Numbered from the stretch's first letter, positions 10,301 to 17,833 are shown. The stretch: 64,000 nucleotides of DNA from Trichomonas vaginalis G3 (GCF_026262505.1 NC_067205.1:20953645-21017644); one strand, 5' to 3'. A program made the numbers and translations. The notes: generated by a model not told the origin, from the sequence alone.

Positions 10301-10920
10301 CTTTAGATAACGCAAAATACTGGTATTTGGTTTTCATTTATGATTTTATGTATAAATGCATGGATGTTAATCGTTTTCATTTCATTGAAGGTGATACTGA
10401 TTCATCTTATTGGGCAATCGCTGGCGACCCAAATCTTCCTAACACTCAAGCATTTCAAGCAATTGTAACCGATAAAAAATTTTATGATAAAAACATTTAC
10501 AAATTCGCACCTTTTGATTTCTTCTGTTTTAATGAGAAATTTAAACCTAAATTAAAGAATAAAGCTGAAGAAAAAGCACATGAGAAGAAGTTATTGGGTT
10601 TAGCAATTGAGAAACAAGGTGATAACATGGTTGCTTTATGTCCTAAGTGTTATACTTCATTCAACGGTTCAATTGATGGAAGTGATTTTAAAAAGATTGC
10701 ACAAAAAATGAAAGGAGTTAGTTTACGACAAAATAAACAATTAACACCTAAAAATTATTTGGATATAATAAATGATAAAGTGATATTTGATGGTCAGAAT
10801 ATTAATTTACAACTTAAAAACGGGTCAATGACTCGCTTAACAATCGGTAAGACTGCATTAACAGGAGCACACACTAAGGCTGTATGTTGTGAAAATGGAT
10901 GTTGTATGCCATTTATTTAA
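7378..10920 (+). CDS. polB: Protein-primed family B DNA polymerase with an internal HNH-type module
   Basis: An 1180-residue replicative polymerase for the element. Exonuclease motifs: DFE at 212-214, NSGKFD at 350-355 and YCNKD at 485-489. Polymerase motifs: DFNSLYPSS at 722-730, K-I-S-L-N-G-S-Y-G at 906-914 and DTDS at 1006-1009. All sit in family B order with the long spacing of protein-primed enzymes. A CxxC pair near 135 and a CxxC pair near 160 form a probable N-terminal zinc site. Between exonuclease and palm, residues about 590-632 hold CKMC...DRIDN...H...CCYC-N, the layout of an HNH or endonuclease VII-type zinc fold. Two GC-rich hairpin inserts lie in frame near residues 247-267 and 311-323. 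The product would copy the linear element from a terminal protein primer. The frame looks whole. Confidence 0.95.
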   Translation: MNKNGTAKMNDNQIRAEGRRLFKRFYNIPDGVNPKTRRSYLNEAIDAYEGFDISSESERLARMLNVNIDFYYCDPQPEDVDINKVDFPLVESIMIDPEFETVNILLTQSPCGKLHADRITDVEALTGYKVCPFCKEEVYSIRDDPERKNQRRFLKHCEKCKENNGRLIQDVQLQNTQQPYAPHITKQKIYQWLLAHNLQEYYKPTRYYITFDFETLETKEELQLSECATLNAYLKPFMVSSTVKIKPQTDSLSPEGLSDRSGEVVDRDKTFTRNFCLTSSDSFISDWIEFLFSTCSLVAKSNIEQYEELMKPQTDQTAGTLSHTLNEKQKEAFKELLDEEFNKVNIIGFNSGKFDLNLILRDLNTAKWKIKSMLGSSSQFKQIIVKKTNCPYELRFIDIRNYIAGGTLDQFTQDFGNNKSRVKSFFPYQFITWENYEDELYKVEPFTQDSFYSALTQETISDSDYQIYLNDAKNFENRLEYFIHYCNKDVEIMIDPIDKIIEETFVYKIDMLHNLSLSSNASMIRYALAYKNFNPNETYPEEENVESSFELTKKYWKYKIDSYKKQDEKAERDTKNNVSMDDYQYYHDLILSSKCKMCGKAFTYANKPTLDRIDNEKPHTKENCQLMCCYCNVVKSNKDEDVQRLRINLRNYTLKNNLPMTLDSVEAYHILRNGITGGLSNVQHRVNLKGITHINKLSYNPETKTVSNEDTSNIMTHFVGVDFNSLYPSSFSSNPHDFIQYTDHKMYMPGRLNGVIICDTATKKAKALGIIKKKNTLFVAEVKGHIDEKYINDYINFLPIIRNFDIITDEKTIGGFMYNYMKSNNLPVDQKQRKLTQLASTHNQYQPFSSYYLWYLIDRFHFIIDDIQSILTFTKNTCFNEFANEFMNERQKAELEGNKGKSLFCKISLNGSYGYDAMNTQNYAKTKIMNAQKARVACMSNKFKNIREIGEDTYQVMLKDRFYRCDTCLQEAFFTLDNAKYWYLVFIYDFMYKCMDVNRFHFIEGDTDSSYWAIAGDPNLPNTQAFQAIVTDKKFYDKNIYKFAPFDFFCFNEKFKPKLKNKAEEKAHEKKLLGLAIEKQGDNMVALCPKCYTSFNGSIDGSDFKKIAQKMKGVSLRQNKQLTPKNYLDIINDKVIFDGQNINLQLKNGSMTRLTIGKTALTGAHTKAVCCENGCCMPFI
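8115..8176. repeat. Compound GC-rich hairpin cluster inside the polymerase gene
   Basis: An outer stem GCCGC/GCGGC (8115-8119 with 8159-8163) encloses two perfect hairpins, GGACTCTTTGAGTCC (8124-8138) and GGTCTTTCAGACC (8143-8155). A third, GGTC-GTA-GACC, follows at 8166-8176. The block is far richer in GC than the gene around it and keeps the reading frame, adding a run rich in S, D, E, P and G. Confidence 0.85.
8310..8344. repeat. Second GC-rich hairpin insert in the polymerase gene
   Basis: GCCG...CGGC (8310-8313 with 8327-8330) is followed by the perfect hairpin GGGACTTTGTCCC (8332-8344). It opens with GCCGCAAACGGAC, the same word that opens the insert at 8115, so the two look related by copying. 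Confidence 0.8.
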
Positions 10921-11022
10921 TAAAATGCCACAGAAGAGACAAAAGGAACCGTAAATAATGGTTTTGATACTATGATTCAAAGAGGCGGGCACCCTTAAAA
11001 CACTTATTTTATTTTTATATAA

Positions 11023-12549
11023 ATGAATAGCGTAGATTTAAAAAATTTAATTGATGATTTAGTACTTAATCAAAATTTTCTTAATTATTATGAATTAAAA
11101 TCATATCTCCAAAAACATGATAACAATATAACGGGTGATGATATGGATTATTATTATTCGTATTATAAAAATGAAGTTTTGAAATATCATGATAAAATAA
11201 TTTCTAAAATTAAAGACAAAATTAAAAATAATGAATATTCAAAGGGAAAAAGTAAATCACAACTTAAACAATTGAAAGATTTCAAAAATAAAGTATTAAC
11301 AGAAGAAGATATTGATGAATTATATATATATAAATTATATAATCCTGAGCCGCAAAAACCAAAGGAACAAAAACAAAAGGTGCAAAACGCCCAGGTCCTT
11401 CAGACCATAAATGAAGCACAAGCTTTAATTTATGATTCATTAGTTAAACCATATTCAGCCCGACTTTTAAATGAAGATCAACTTTTGGAATTCATCCTTC
11501 AACATAAACTCGAAGCGGGAAAGTATATCAAACCTTTATATACAGCATATTTAAAACAAATGAATAGAATACATCCAGAATTAATGAAGGGGGGAATGAA
11601 ATCCAAAATCAAAGCAGATAAAATTAAACCACCTGCAACACCAAACCCTCCAACGACAGTACCTCCTCCTCCTTCAGTTAATCCTTCATCATTCACTTTA
11701 TTATATCCATTTCAAACATTAAAGAAGCAAAAAGATTTTAAAAAGGATTTCAAAATATTAAATAAACCAACTGACCCAAAAATTCAACCGTTAAAGGAAA
11801 AATTTAGTCGCCCTTCATTTGCACCATATCCATATTCATACGAAATCGATCATTTAGAATATTCAAGAGGAAACGTTACTTATTTATTTGCCATTAACAT
11901 TAACACCAGATATTTATATTGCATTCCGGTGAAAGGGAAAACAGAACAGGAAACAAGAAGAGCTATTCAATACTTACTAGATCATGAAAGAGTAGATAAT
12001 ATAAGGGGTGATGGTGATAAAGGATTTCAGGCAGCTATGGCTCATTATTTCCCACAAATTAATTTTTACTTTTCATCCTCTCCATATACGTTTCATAATA
12101 AAATAGTTGATGCGGTAATGAGAACTCTTAGAGATGCGTTAGGGGTTAATGGTCAGATATACTGGGATGGAAATCATGACTCCATCATACAGCAGTTAGT
12201 ATATTATTACAATAATACATGGCATAGAACAATAAACATGAAACCGGTGGAAATGAAAAATGATATTTCAAAAGAATGGGAATATATTAGAAAGCAAATG
12301 GAAAGGTTGAATGATGTTAAACGTGAACAAATTAATTCGGGGCTCATGAATTTTAAACAAGGGGATAAAGTTTTGATTCATCTCGATTATGGAAAAACTG
12401 ATAAATCAATGACAAAAAGAAGACGAAGATTTGACACAATAGCTGAATTTGTTAGATATATTAACGGCAATGCATTAGTTGAAGTTGACAATAAATTAAT
12501 AGAAATTCCGATTTATTTTATTACTCCATTATATTTAAATAATATTTAA
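11023..12549 (+). CDS. int: Polinton integrase (retroviral-type DDE core)
   Basis: A 508-residue integrase. Residues 1-170 are charged and probably helical. A proline-rich linker (about 203-220) leads to a core at about 265-410 with EIDHLEY, the strand run YLFAININTRYLYCIPV, RGDGDKGF and the NNTWHRTINMKPVEM signature typical of Polinton and Ty3-type integrases. The last 90 residues (QGDKVLIHLDYGK...NALVEVDNKLIEIPIYFI) look like a small beta-barrel or chromo-like tail. It would insert the element and create the six-base target duplication. It follows the polymerase on the same strand after a 102-base gap. Confidence 0.9.
   Translation: MNSVDLKNLIDDLVLNQNFLNYYELKSYLQKHDNNITGDDMDYYYSYYKNEVLKYHDKIISKIKDKIKNNEYSKGKSKSQLKQLKDFKNKVLTEEDIDELYIYKLYNPEPQKPKEQKQKVQNAQVLQTINEAQALIYDSLVKPYSARLLNEDQLLEFILQHKLEAGKYIKPLYTAYLKQMNRIHPELMKGGMKSKIKADKIKPPATPNPPTTVPPPPSVNPSSFTLLYPFQTLKKQKDFKKDFKILNKPTDPKIQPLKEKFSRPSFAPYPYSYEIDHLEYSRGNVTYLFAININTRYLYCIPVKGKTEQETRRAIQYLLDHERVDNIRGDGDKGFQAAMAHYFPQINFYFSSSPYTFHNKIVDAVMRTLRDALGVNGQIYWDGNHDSIIQQLVYYYNNTWHRTINMKPVEMKNDISKEWEYIRKQMERLNDVKREQINSGLMNFKQGDKVLIHLDYGKTDKSMTKRRRRFDTIAEFVRYINGNALVEVDNKLIEIPIYFITPLYLNNI
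11349..11406. repeat. GC-richer insert in the integrase gene
   Basis: GCCGCAAAAACC opens a stretch that ends in GGTCCTTCAGACC (GGTC/GACC stem). The opening resembles the GCCGCAAACGGACC word of the polymerase inserts, so this looks like a more diverged member of the same family. Confidence 0.45.
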
Positions 12550-12568
12550 TTTTTTTATTTCGTAAGAA

Positions 12569-12841
12569 ATGAGTAACAACGAAGCAGTCAAGAGTCCAGA
12601 CGATGAATATAAAAAGAAACTAAACAGAATTAAATCAAAAATATGTTATTACAAAAAGAAGCCACAATGTGGTGGGGTTGAAAACGATAAAGAGAGGAAA
12701 GAAATAATCGAAAAATTAGAAACTTATCGTTCAATCCTTAAACTGAGTGAAGCAAAAATAAAAGAATTTAATAGAATAAATAAATTGATTGGAAGAGATG
12801 AATTTAATAAAGATGAATTTTTAAACTCTATCCAAATTTAA
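12569..12841 (+). CDS. Small coiled-coil protein, unknown
   Basis: A 90-residue, highly charged, probably helical protein with two cysteines. It lies 19 bases after the integrase on the same strand, and its leader (TTTTTTTATTTCGTAAGAA before ATG) matches other genes of the element, which supports the start. Function not recognised. Confidence 0.65.
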   Translation: MSNNEAVKSPDDEYKKKLNRIKSKICYYKKKPQCGGVENDKERKEIIEKLETYRSILKLSEAKIKEFNRINKLIGRDEFNKDEFLNSIQI

Positions 12842-12844
12842 TTT

Positions 12845-13002
12845 TTATTCCTCTTCGACAACATCTCTCTTTCCATCATTACCGCATAACCACATTTTCT
12901 CAATTTTAGTGGTTTGTTATTTTTAACATGTTCTTGCATCATTTTTATCATTTCCTCCCTTGTTATGATTCGTGGTAAATTTTGAGCTTGTGGGGTATTC
13001 AT
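12845..13002 (-). CDS. Small protein with an LT-x-x-E-helix motif (1 of 3)
   Basis: A 52-residue frame with a standard leader (ATTTTTATTTTTATCATAA before ATG). Residues about 11-24 read PRIITREEMIKMMQ, resembling the endings of the two small genes at 13536 and 13779. The rest is basic, then ends VVEEE. Function unknown. The same motif in three neighbouring genes with the same leader argues that this short frame is real. Confidence 0.6.
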
Positions 13003-13137
13003 TTATGATAAAAATAAAAATTTGTTATCACTTATTTTATCGTGAATGTTTTTAGGTTATTCAATAATTAATTATTTTTGAATAACTGGGAAATAAATTT
13101 ACGTCAAATATGCAATTTATAAAATCTTATGTCGACA

Positions 13138-13217
13138 GGCTACGTAGCACAGTGGTCTAAGGTGGTGTTATGGAGGGGTCAAGGTCTGTGGTTCGAACCG
13201 CGACAGCGCCGTATTTT
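13138..13217 (+). tRNA. tRNA-like sequence with box A and box B, probably not a functional tRNA
   Basis: TAGCACAGTGG (13145-13155) fits the tRNA D-arm/box A, and GGTTCGAACC (13190-13199) is a perfect T-loop/box B core. The spacing is usual, and a TTTT run follows at 13213-13216. GGCTACG precedes box A where the 5' acceptor strand should be. However, I cannot pair a full acceptor stem, an anticodon arm or a clean seven-base T-loop, and no anticodon is evident. It is best read as a degenerate tRNA copy or a polymerase III promoter for a small RNA. Confidence 0.45.
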
Positions 13218-13276
13218 CTTATTTTCTTTATTTGTCTTGTTTGTCGTGAATAAAAAGTATCATAAAAGTGCTCTAT

Positions 13277-13484
13277 CTTCCACGGGAATAAATAAAAAAT
13301 TTACTTTATTTCTTCTTTATTTCTTCTTTATTTCTTTGTTCCCGTGGAAGAAGGGTTTTGCTGTTTTTTCTCAGCCGAAATCAATGATTTTTTCATTTTT
13401 GGAATCCTTAGCGAATGAGGAATCTTTTCTCTCGTGGAAGCTTTGACCTAAAATATAATTTAGGTGAAGAGGTGAGATATCACC
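13277..13484. repeat. Inverted repeats next to the tRNA-like sequence
   Basis: CTTCCACGGGAA (13277-13288) pairs perfectly with 13339-13350 across a 50-base loop of TTTATTTCTTC-like repeats. CCTAAA/TTTAGG (13447-13464) and GGTGAGATATCACC (13471-13484) follow. Together they could form a structured RNA or a cruciform. A role in ending the converging transcripts or in replication is conjecture. Confidence 0.7.
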
Positions 13485-13535
13485 TGTTTTTTCACCTGTT
13501 TTTATGGTAGTAGTGAAATAAAATTTTGTTATCAG

Positions 13536-13718
13536 TTATTTTATCATCATTTTATTAAGTTCATCTTTAGTTAATAATTTGAATGGATTCGCTAATGTTC
13601 CACCTTGAGTCACAACACTTGCCCCGGCTAATTGTGAAGAACCTGGGATAAGTACTCCATGAAATGATTTCATTGGTATCATTAATTTAGAAATAGTTGG
13701 CTTAATTAATTTGGTCAT
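13536..13718 (-). CDS. Small protein with an LT-x-x-E-helix motif (2 of 3)
   Basis: A 60-residue basic protein that ends FKLLTKDELNKMMIK, matching its neighbours' RIITREEMIKMM and KLLTRQQLEKLLK. The leader before ATG (TTTTATTTTTATCATAA) is nearly the same as that of the gene at 13002. The middle is rich in G, S and V. Possibly a small virion or scaffold-type protein, but the function is not recognised. Confidence 0.65.
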   Translation of the reverse strand: MTKLIKPTISKLMIPMKSFHGVLIPGSSQLAGASVVTQGGTLANPFKLLTKDELNKMMIK

Positions 13719-13778
13719 TTATGATAAAAATAAAATTGCATAATTTAAATTTTTTTTCTTTCTCATTTTCTCATTTTC

Positions 13779-13913
13779 TCATTTTTCATTCTGTTTTGGT
13801 TTCAGCAACTTTTCAAGTTGTTGTCTTGTCAGTAACTTTAATTTTAACTTTGGATCAAATATTGGGTTTCCATCTTTATCTCTTCCAATAACACCATATG
13901 GTAGAATCTTCAT
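13779..13913 (-). CDS. Small protein with an LT-x-x-E-helix motif (3 of 3)
   Basis: A 44-residue frame (MKILPYGVIGRDKDGNPIF...) ending KLLTRQQLEKLLKPKQNEK. The leader TTTTTATTTTAGTATAA before ATG fits the element's start pattern. It is strongly basic at the C-terminus. Function unknown. It shares the short C-terminal helix motif with the two preceding small genes. Confidence 0.6.
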   Translation of the reverse strand: MKILPYGVIGRDKDGNPIFDPKLKLKLLTRQQLEKLLKPKQNEK

Positions 13914-13991
13914 TTATACTAAAATAAAAATTTAAATTATGCTGTTTGCTCTTTTGGAGCTCCTAAAGTTTGTTTCACAAACATTGAGCGT

Positions 13992-14852
13992 TCATTGAAC
14001 TCTATACCATGCGAATACAGTCATAAATGGTGGCATGTAATCTTTACTTTGTCCCGTTGTTTGTGTATATCCTGAAACGCGATGTGTATGGTTTCCTTCT
14101 CCCTGAGTGTCACTCCAGTAACAATTTATGGCAAATTTAACATCATCTTTAACATCATATCCTTTACCTTTTGTCATTCCTGACCAATCCCAATATCTAT
14201 GCTTATGCCAACCTGCTTGAGATGTGCTTAAATCTATGTAGTGACTGTGTGCAGGTAAATTTTCACCCGTAATTGTTTTACTTCCCCCTGTTTCCTTTGA
14301 AGAGTTTGCACAATACAAAAACCTGTCGACTATTTGTTCCCATGCACCAACACCAAACATTGCTTGAGGACCTCTCACATCCATAGATGTATAAATAGAA
14401 CCTACTGGGTTCATTAAATCAAACATATGAGATATTATAGGATTGTCTCTTTTGAACTTAAAATATAGTGTAACTATTTCGGGTTTCTTCTGGTTTGTGT
14501 CAGAATATTTTTTATAATATAATCTTATGTTTTCAGGGTATGTAAAATCTTGACTATAATATTTATTTTTGTCATCTTCATAATAGTATACTATTCTCGT
14601 TTTTTCTATTGCATTATATCTTTTATATCTATAATAATCTAAATATAATGTTTGCTTTTTTGGGTCTACATGTGCGTCAACACCATAGTCATAATAATAC
14701 GGTGCTGGAGCTACGTTAGACAATGTCATATCCGTCATTTCATAAACTCTTAAATATTTCTTTTGTTCGTCTCCATATAAGTTTAAGTAGCAGTTGTTGT
14801 CTAATGGAACTTTAACTTGTGTGCCATTATTCTTTATATAGCCTACATACAT
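13992..14852 (-). CDS. Fibre-like protein with a phage-collar-type tip
   Basis: A 286-residue protein. The first 140 residues are tyrosine-rich beta-type sequence. The last 140 (from NPVGSIYTSMD) are the tail-collar/short-fibre tip fold: G-W/A-W-x-Q-I-x-DRFLYCA, GGSKTITGENLPAHSHYI, GNHTHRVSGYTQTTGQSKDYMPP and a final AWYRV. In phages such tips are trimeric, bind metal through the HSH/HTH histidines and touch the host surface. The tip is about 80% identical to that of the fibre protein of Polinton B, although the rest differs. Just upstream lies a tandem repeat tract that looks like the remains of a fibre shaft. Confidence 0.85.
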   Translation of the reverse strand: MYVGYIKNNGTQVKVPLDNNCYLNLYGDEQKKYLRVYEMTDMTLSNVAPAPYYYDYGVDAHVDPKKQTLYLDYYRYKRYNAIEKTRIVYYYEDDKNKYYSQDFTYPENIRLYYKKYSDTNQKKPEIVTLYFKFKRDNPIISHMFDLMNPVGSIYTSMDVRGPQAMFGVGAWEQIVDRFLYCANSSKETGGSKTITGENLPAHSHYIDLSTSQAGWHKHRYWDWSGMTKGKGYDVKDDVKFAINCYWSDTQGEGNHTHRVSGYTQTTGQSKDYMPPFMTVFAWYRVQ

Positions 14853-14994
14853 TTCATTGTTATTTTTCGGAATGAGTTTATACCGTATACCATTTCTTAA
14901 GGACTGTACAAACTCCCATCTAAAATATTTGTTTTCTTCATTGACAGAAAAGTCGCCAACAATAGTTTCAATATTTTTTGTTCCAACTAAACTT

Positions 14995-15540
14995 TGGTAT
15001 ATTTCGTTAACAAATGATATATCTGCTTTCTTTGCTAACTCATCGTTAACATATTATCTGCTTCTTTGCTAACTCATCGTTAACATATTCCTTATCTGCT
15101 TTCTTTGCTAACTCATCGTTAACATATTATCTGCTTTCTTCCCTAACTCATCGTTAACAAATGATATATCTGCTTTAAGGTCTAAACATTCTGAAACCCA
15201 TCCTGTATCAGCTTTAGTTTTAAGAATCTTCGATGTCCGTTCATGATACCATTCAACCCTTTCTATAATTTCATTATCTTTTTCATTAACATATTCCTTA
15301 TCTGCCTTCTTTGCTAACTCATCGTTAACAATTCCTTATCTGCCTTCTTTGCTAACTCATCGTTAACAAAGTTATCTGCTTTCTTTGCTAACTCATCGTT
15401 AACATAAGTTTTATCTGCTTTCTTTGCTAACTCATCGTTAACAAATTATCTGCTTTCTTTGCTAACTCATCGTTAACAAATATTATCTGCTTTCTTTGCT
15501 AACTCATCGTTAACATATTCCTTATCTGCTTTCTTCATTA
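14995..15540 (-). repeat. Decayed fibre-shaft repeat tract
   Basis: Ten copies of CTAACTCATCGTTAACA, most within units of about 30-45 bases. The words correspond to the VNDELAKKAD-type repeats of the Polinton B fibre shaft. The tract sits directly upstream of the fibre tip gene and no longer reads as one frame. It looks broken in several places. Repeat copying between units is the likely cause of its ragged state. Confidence 0.75.
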
Positions 15541-15542
15541 TG

Positions 15543-15872
15543 TCATTTAGGAAACCTTTTATGAAATTCCTCATTTAAATTAAATCTTCCAATCTTCAAA
15601 ACTTTAGGAAATGCATTTAATGCGTAATATCTCTGTTCTTCTGGTGGAATTGATGTTATATCATCCGTTATTCCTTTAATTTTTGAATTCATAAATAAAA
15701 TTTCTTTTATATTTGATATCACTGCACCACCTTTGCAAACGAATTCGAAATGGTCATTTTTCAATACTATCTCCAAATCTCCATATTTCAACATTTGCGT
15801 TTGTTCTGCCGTCTTTGAATTATATGCATATATGGCGTATGTAATGGTCTGTGGTTGCTGTTGTTTAATCAT
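15543..15872 (-). CDS. Small protein of Polinton A, unknown
   Basis: A 109-residue protein starting MIKQQQPQTITYAIYAYN, with alternating hydrophobic strands and a basic C-terminus. The leader (TATTTTTAAATCGTAATAA before ATG) supports the start. It runs leftward with its neighbours, 24 bases from the next gene. No family recognised; its place near the fibre suggests a structural role, which is inference. Confidence 0.6.
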   Translation of the reverse strand: MIKQQQPQTITYAIYAYNSKTAEQTQMLKYGDLEIVLKNDHFEFVCKGGAVISNIKEILFMNSKIKGITDDITSIPPEEQRYYALNAFPKVLKIGRFNLNEEFHKRFPK

Positions 15873-15896
15873 TTATTACGATTTAAAAATAAATAT

Positions 15897-16634
15897 TTAA
15901 TCTGTTATCTCATCAGCTATTTTTTCTATTTGAAATTGCCATAATATTTCATTCATAAATTCTAAATCACAATCAAATAGGTCAGTTATTCTAAATTTAA
16001 TATTTGATAAATCTTTTGAATGAAGAATAAATGAATTCCCGGATAATTGAAACGGATATGATAAAGAAAATATGTTTAAGTTGATGGATAAAATGTTTTG
16101 TATTGATGGGTAAGAGTTAGGGTCTAATGTTTGATGTGAAAATCTCATTGGGGTATTAACTTTATCACATTTGATTAAAATGAAATTAGAACCAGTGTCA
16201 GAATACAAAACATCCCCAACATCTTTTTCAAAATTTAATATCCCCAACAATGAACGAAGACGAGGAGTACAAAATTTAATTTTCAGCGGAAATTTAATAA
16301 GGTTATTTATTTCATCAAGTTCAAAAAGTTTATCAGGTTTTGATTTAAAATTTTCTTCATACCATACGATAAATGATTCATTTAAATAACTTAAAATCAT
16401 GTTAATATCCCATTTCGTTATCACATTATTTATATACATATCATACGTTTTTAGGTCTACGACCCCGCCGCTATGCGGCTCATGGTCATCTTTAATAAAT
16501 GATATATAATCTGAAGGGTCTAAAAGAATGGGATTAAATTTACCACTCACAGAAACGAGAGTAACATTATAAATTCCGCTAACTGTTAAATTTAATTCAC
16601 AGTTATTATTCGAAATAATATTGATAATTGACAT
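15897..16634 (-). CDS. Possible minor capsid or other beta-rich structural protein
   Basis: A 245-residue, mostly beta-type protein without membrane segments. The C-terminal stretch (NIKFRITDLFDCDLEFMNEILWQFQIE) has the look of the strand-turn-strand ends of viral jelly-roll proteins, where a D-containing loop links two amphipathic strands. That is a weak resemblance. The GC hairpin at 16454 lies in frame and codes for the HSGGVVD region. It is divergent from the next gene and shares a 21-base promoter with it. Confidence 0.5.
   Translation of the reverse strand: MSIINIISNNNCELNLTVSGIYNVTLVSVSGKFNPILLDPSDYISFIKDDHEPHSGGVVDLKTYDMYINNVITKWDINMILSYLNESFIVWYEENFKSKPDKLFELDEINNLIKFPLKIKFCTPRLRSLLGILNFEKDVGDVLYSDTGSNFILIKCDKVNTPMRFSHQTLDPNSYPSIQNILSINLNIFSLSYPFQLSGNSFILHSKDLSNIKFRITDLFDCDLEFMNEILWQFQIEKIADEITD
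16454..16479. repeat. Double GC-rich hairpin in the 15897-16634 gene
   Basis: GGTC-TAC-GACC (16454-16464) is followed at once by GCCGC-TAT-GCGGC (16467-16479). Both stems are perfect with three-base loops, in an AT-rich gene, and the reading frame is kept. Confidence 0.8.
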
Positions 16635-16655
16635 TTTTTTATTACGATTAAAAAT
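16635..16655. promoter_or_regulatory. Shared divergent promoter, 21 bases
   Basis: The two start codons face away from each other with only TTTTTTATTACGATTAAAAA-type sequence between them. The ATTACGATTAAAAAT word matches the leader of the 15872 gene on the other strand. This supports a very short core promoter just before each ATG. Confidence 0.6.
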
Positions 16656-17135
16656 ATGGTAAAGCGTTATTTTCCAGTGATAAATAAAACTAGAATAAGA
16701 TTACCTCAAGAATTCATAAATTCAACGAATAAGAAATTCATTCATGTTATAAATTTTAGTGTTTTCAGAAAATATGAGTCGATGTCATATTCATCATCAG
16801 GTTATATTTCACTTCATTCAAATTTAGTTCAATCAAACCCATATAATGACCATTTCATAAGATTTTCAGATGGTATTAAAAATGTAATTGATAGATTAAA
16901 ATATGAACAGATTGACAATATCGAATTTTTGGAATTTTGGTTTAAATATCCCGATGGAAAAAAGATTGAAGTTAAAGATAAAGCTGATACTATAACAAAA
17001 ACAATTACAATGACCGATCCGGATAGTGGGGAACAAAAAGAAATAAAACAAACGATAGAAACTGGTGAAAGGTCAATTATTATCGATTATGATTCAAAGG
17101 ATTATTATTCGATAATGTTAATGCTTGAATATTAA
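16656..17135 (+). CDS. Beta-rich protein of Polinton A, unknown
   Basis: A 159-residue protein: MVKRYFPVINKTRIRLPQE, then strands with many Y, F and S, then a charged hairpin (KIEVKDKADTITKT) and a final IIIDYDSKDYYSIMLMLEY. It looks like a compact virion or attachment protein but matches nothing I know. Its 3' end overlaps the converging 17132-17833 gene by four bases. Confidence 0.55.
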   Translation: MVKRYFPVINKTRIRLPQEFINSTNKKFIHVINFSVFRKYESMSYSSSGYISLHSNLVQSNPYNDHFIRFSDGIKNVIDRLKYEQIDNIEFLEFWFKYPDGKKIEVKDKADTITKTITMTDPDSGEQKEIKQTIETGERSIIIDYDSKDYYSIMLMLEY

Positions 17136-17833
17136 ATAGCCTTAACAAAGAATTTTTCAAGTGATATTTTATATTCATCAACTATTTTATTATAAATATC
17201 ATTATATGTTAAATGAAGTTCAGTTGTTGTTCCGTTCTTTGATATCTTAATTGTGCTAATATCCTTTATAGGATTTATTTTTGCAACTGTTCCGCAGCAT
17301 GAAACCTCATCATCTATGAAAAATTGAATCTTCACGTCTGAATCTTGAACATCACAAAGAATGGCGATAATGTGAATTAATGATTCATAAGGTAAAATAA
17401 TTAAACCGGATTGGTCAATTAAATTTATTATTGAATCATAATTATCAGTTATGATATCACGGTAAATTTTCATTAATTCAGAATTAATGTCTATTTTATA
17501 TGGCGCATTGCGACTGTAATCGTAGATTCCTGGGTTCTCGATGTTTGATGAAAGAGGTGGGGGGTATGTTGGATAAGTGGGAATTTCAACAGGTTCTTTA
17601 CCAGGTTCAGATAAAATGATTGGGTCTCCATTCTCATGGTTTTCTTCATTCTCCTCATTCTTCGGTAAGTCACGAGTTAATAAATTTGGTTGAGTTGCTG
17701 ACCTTGTTAATTCAGGACTAACATTAACTTTAACATTTTGAATAATTCGTGATTTATCATCATTTACGTTATAACCAACCGTAATCTCTGCTTTTGCGTT
17801 AGTGTTCTTTTGACTAGTGAAACGTCTTCTCAT
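17132..17833 (-). CDS. Structural-type protein with a VSCCG core, shared by both Polintons
   Basis: A 233-residue protein. The N-terminal half is polar and disordered (many N, E and P; PTYPTYPPP). The C-terminal half is folded: helices around SLIHIIAILCDVQ, then DDEVSCCG, a strand with KISKNGTTTELHLTYNDI and KISLEKFFV at the end. The Polinton B protein at 58222-58803 has the same plan with EPDVSCCG, MKGGETLNLKYSFPDVI and NISLKF. The cysteine pair may bind metal or form a disulfide. Keeping it in two such different elements suggests a virion or assembly role. Function unknown. Confidence 0.7.
   Translation of the reverse strand: MRRRFTSQKNTNAKAEITVGYNVNDDKSRIIQNVKVNVSPELTRSATQPNLLTRDLPKNEENEENHENGDPIILSEPGKEPVEIPTYPTYPPPLSSNIENPGIYDYSRNAPYKIDINSELMKIYRDIITDNYDSIINLIDQSGLIILPYESLIHIIAILCDVQDSDVKIQFFIDDEVSCCGTVAKINPIKDISTIKISKNGTTTELHLTYNDIYNKIVDEYKISLEKFFVKAI

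Larger units (their letters stand above)
13003..13535. other. Non-coding convergence zone of Polinton A
   Basis: About 530 bases without a convincing gene where the rightward and leftward gene blocks meet. It holds a tRNA-like sequence, a 12-base inverted repeat with a 50-base pyrimidine-rich loop, and two short palindromes, listed separately. Confidence 0.7.

Noticed and set aside
13129-13446. A 105-codon rightward open frame across the convergence zone
   Set aside because: It runs through the tRNA-like sequence and the inverted repeats, has no leader motif, and its composition is unlike other genes of the element.
13939-13983. A 14-codon leftward frame starting MFVKQTLGAPKEQTA
   Set aside because: Too short, with no independent support beyond being next to a real gene.
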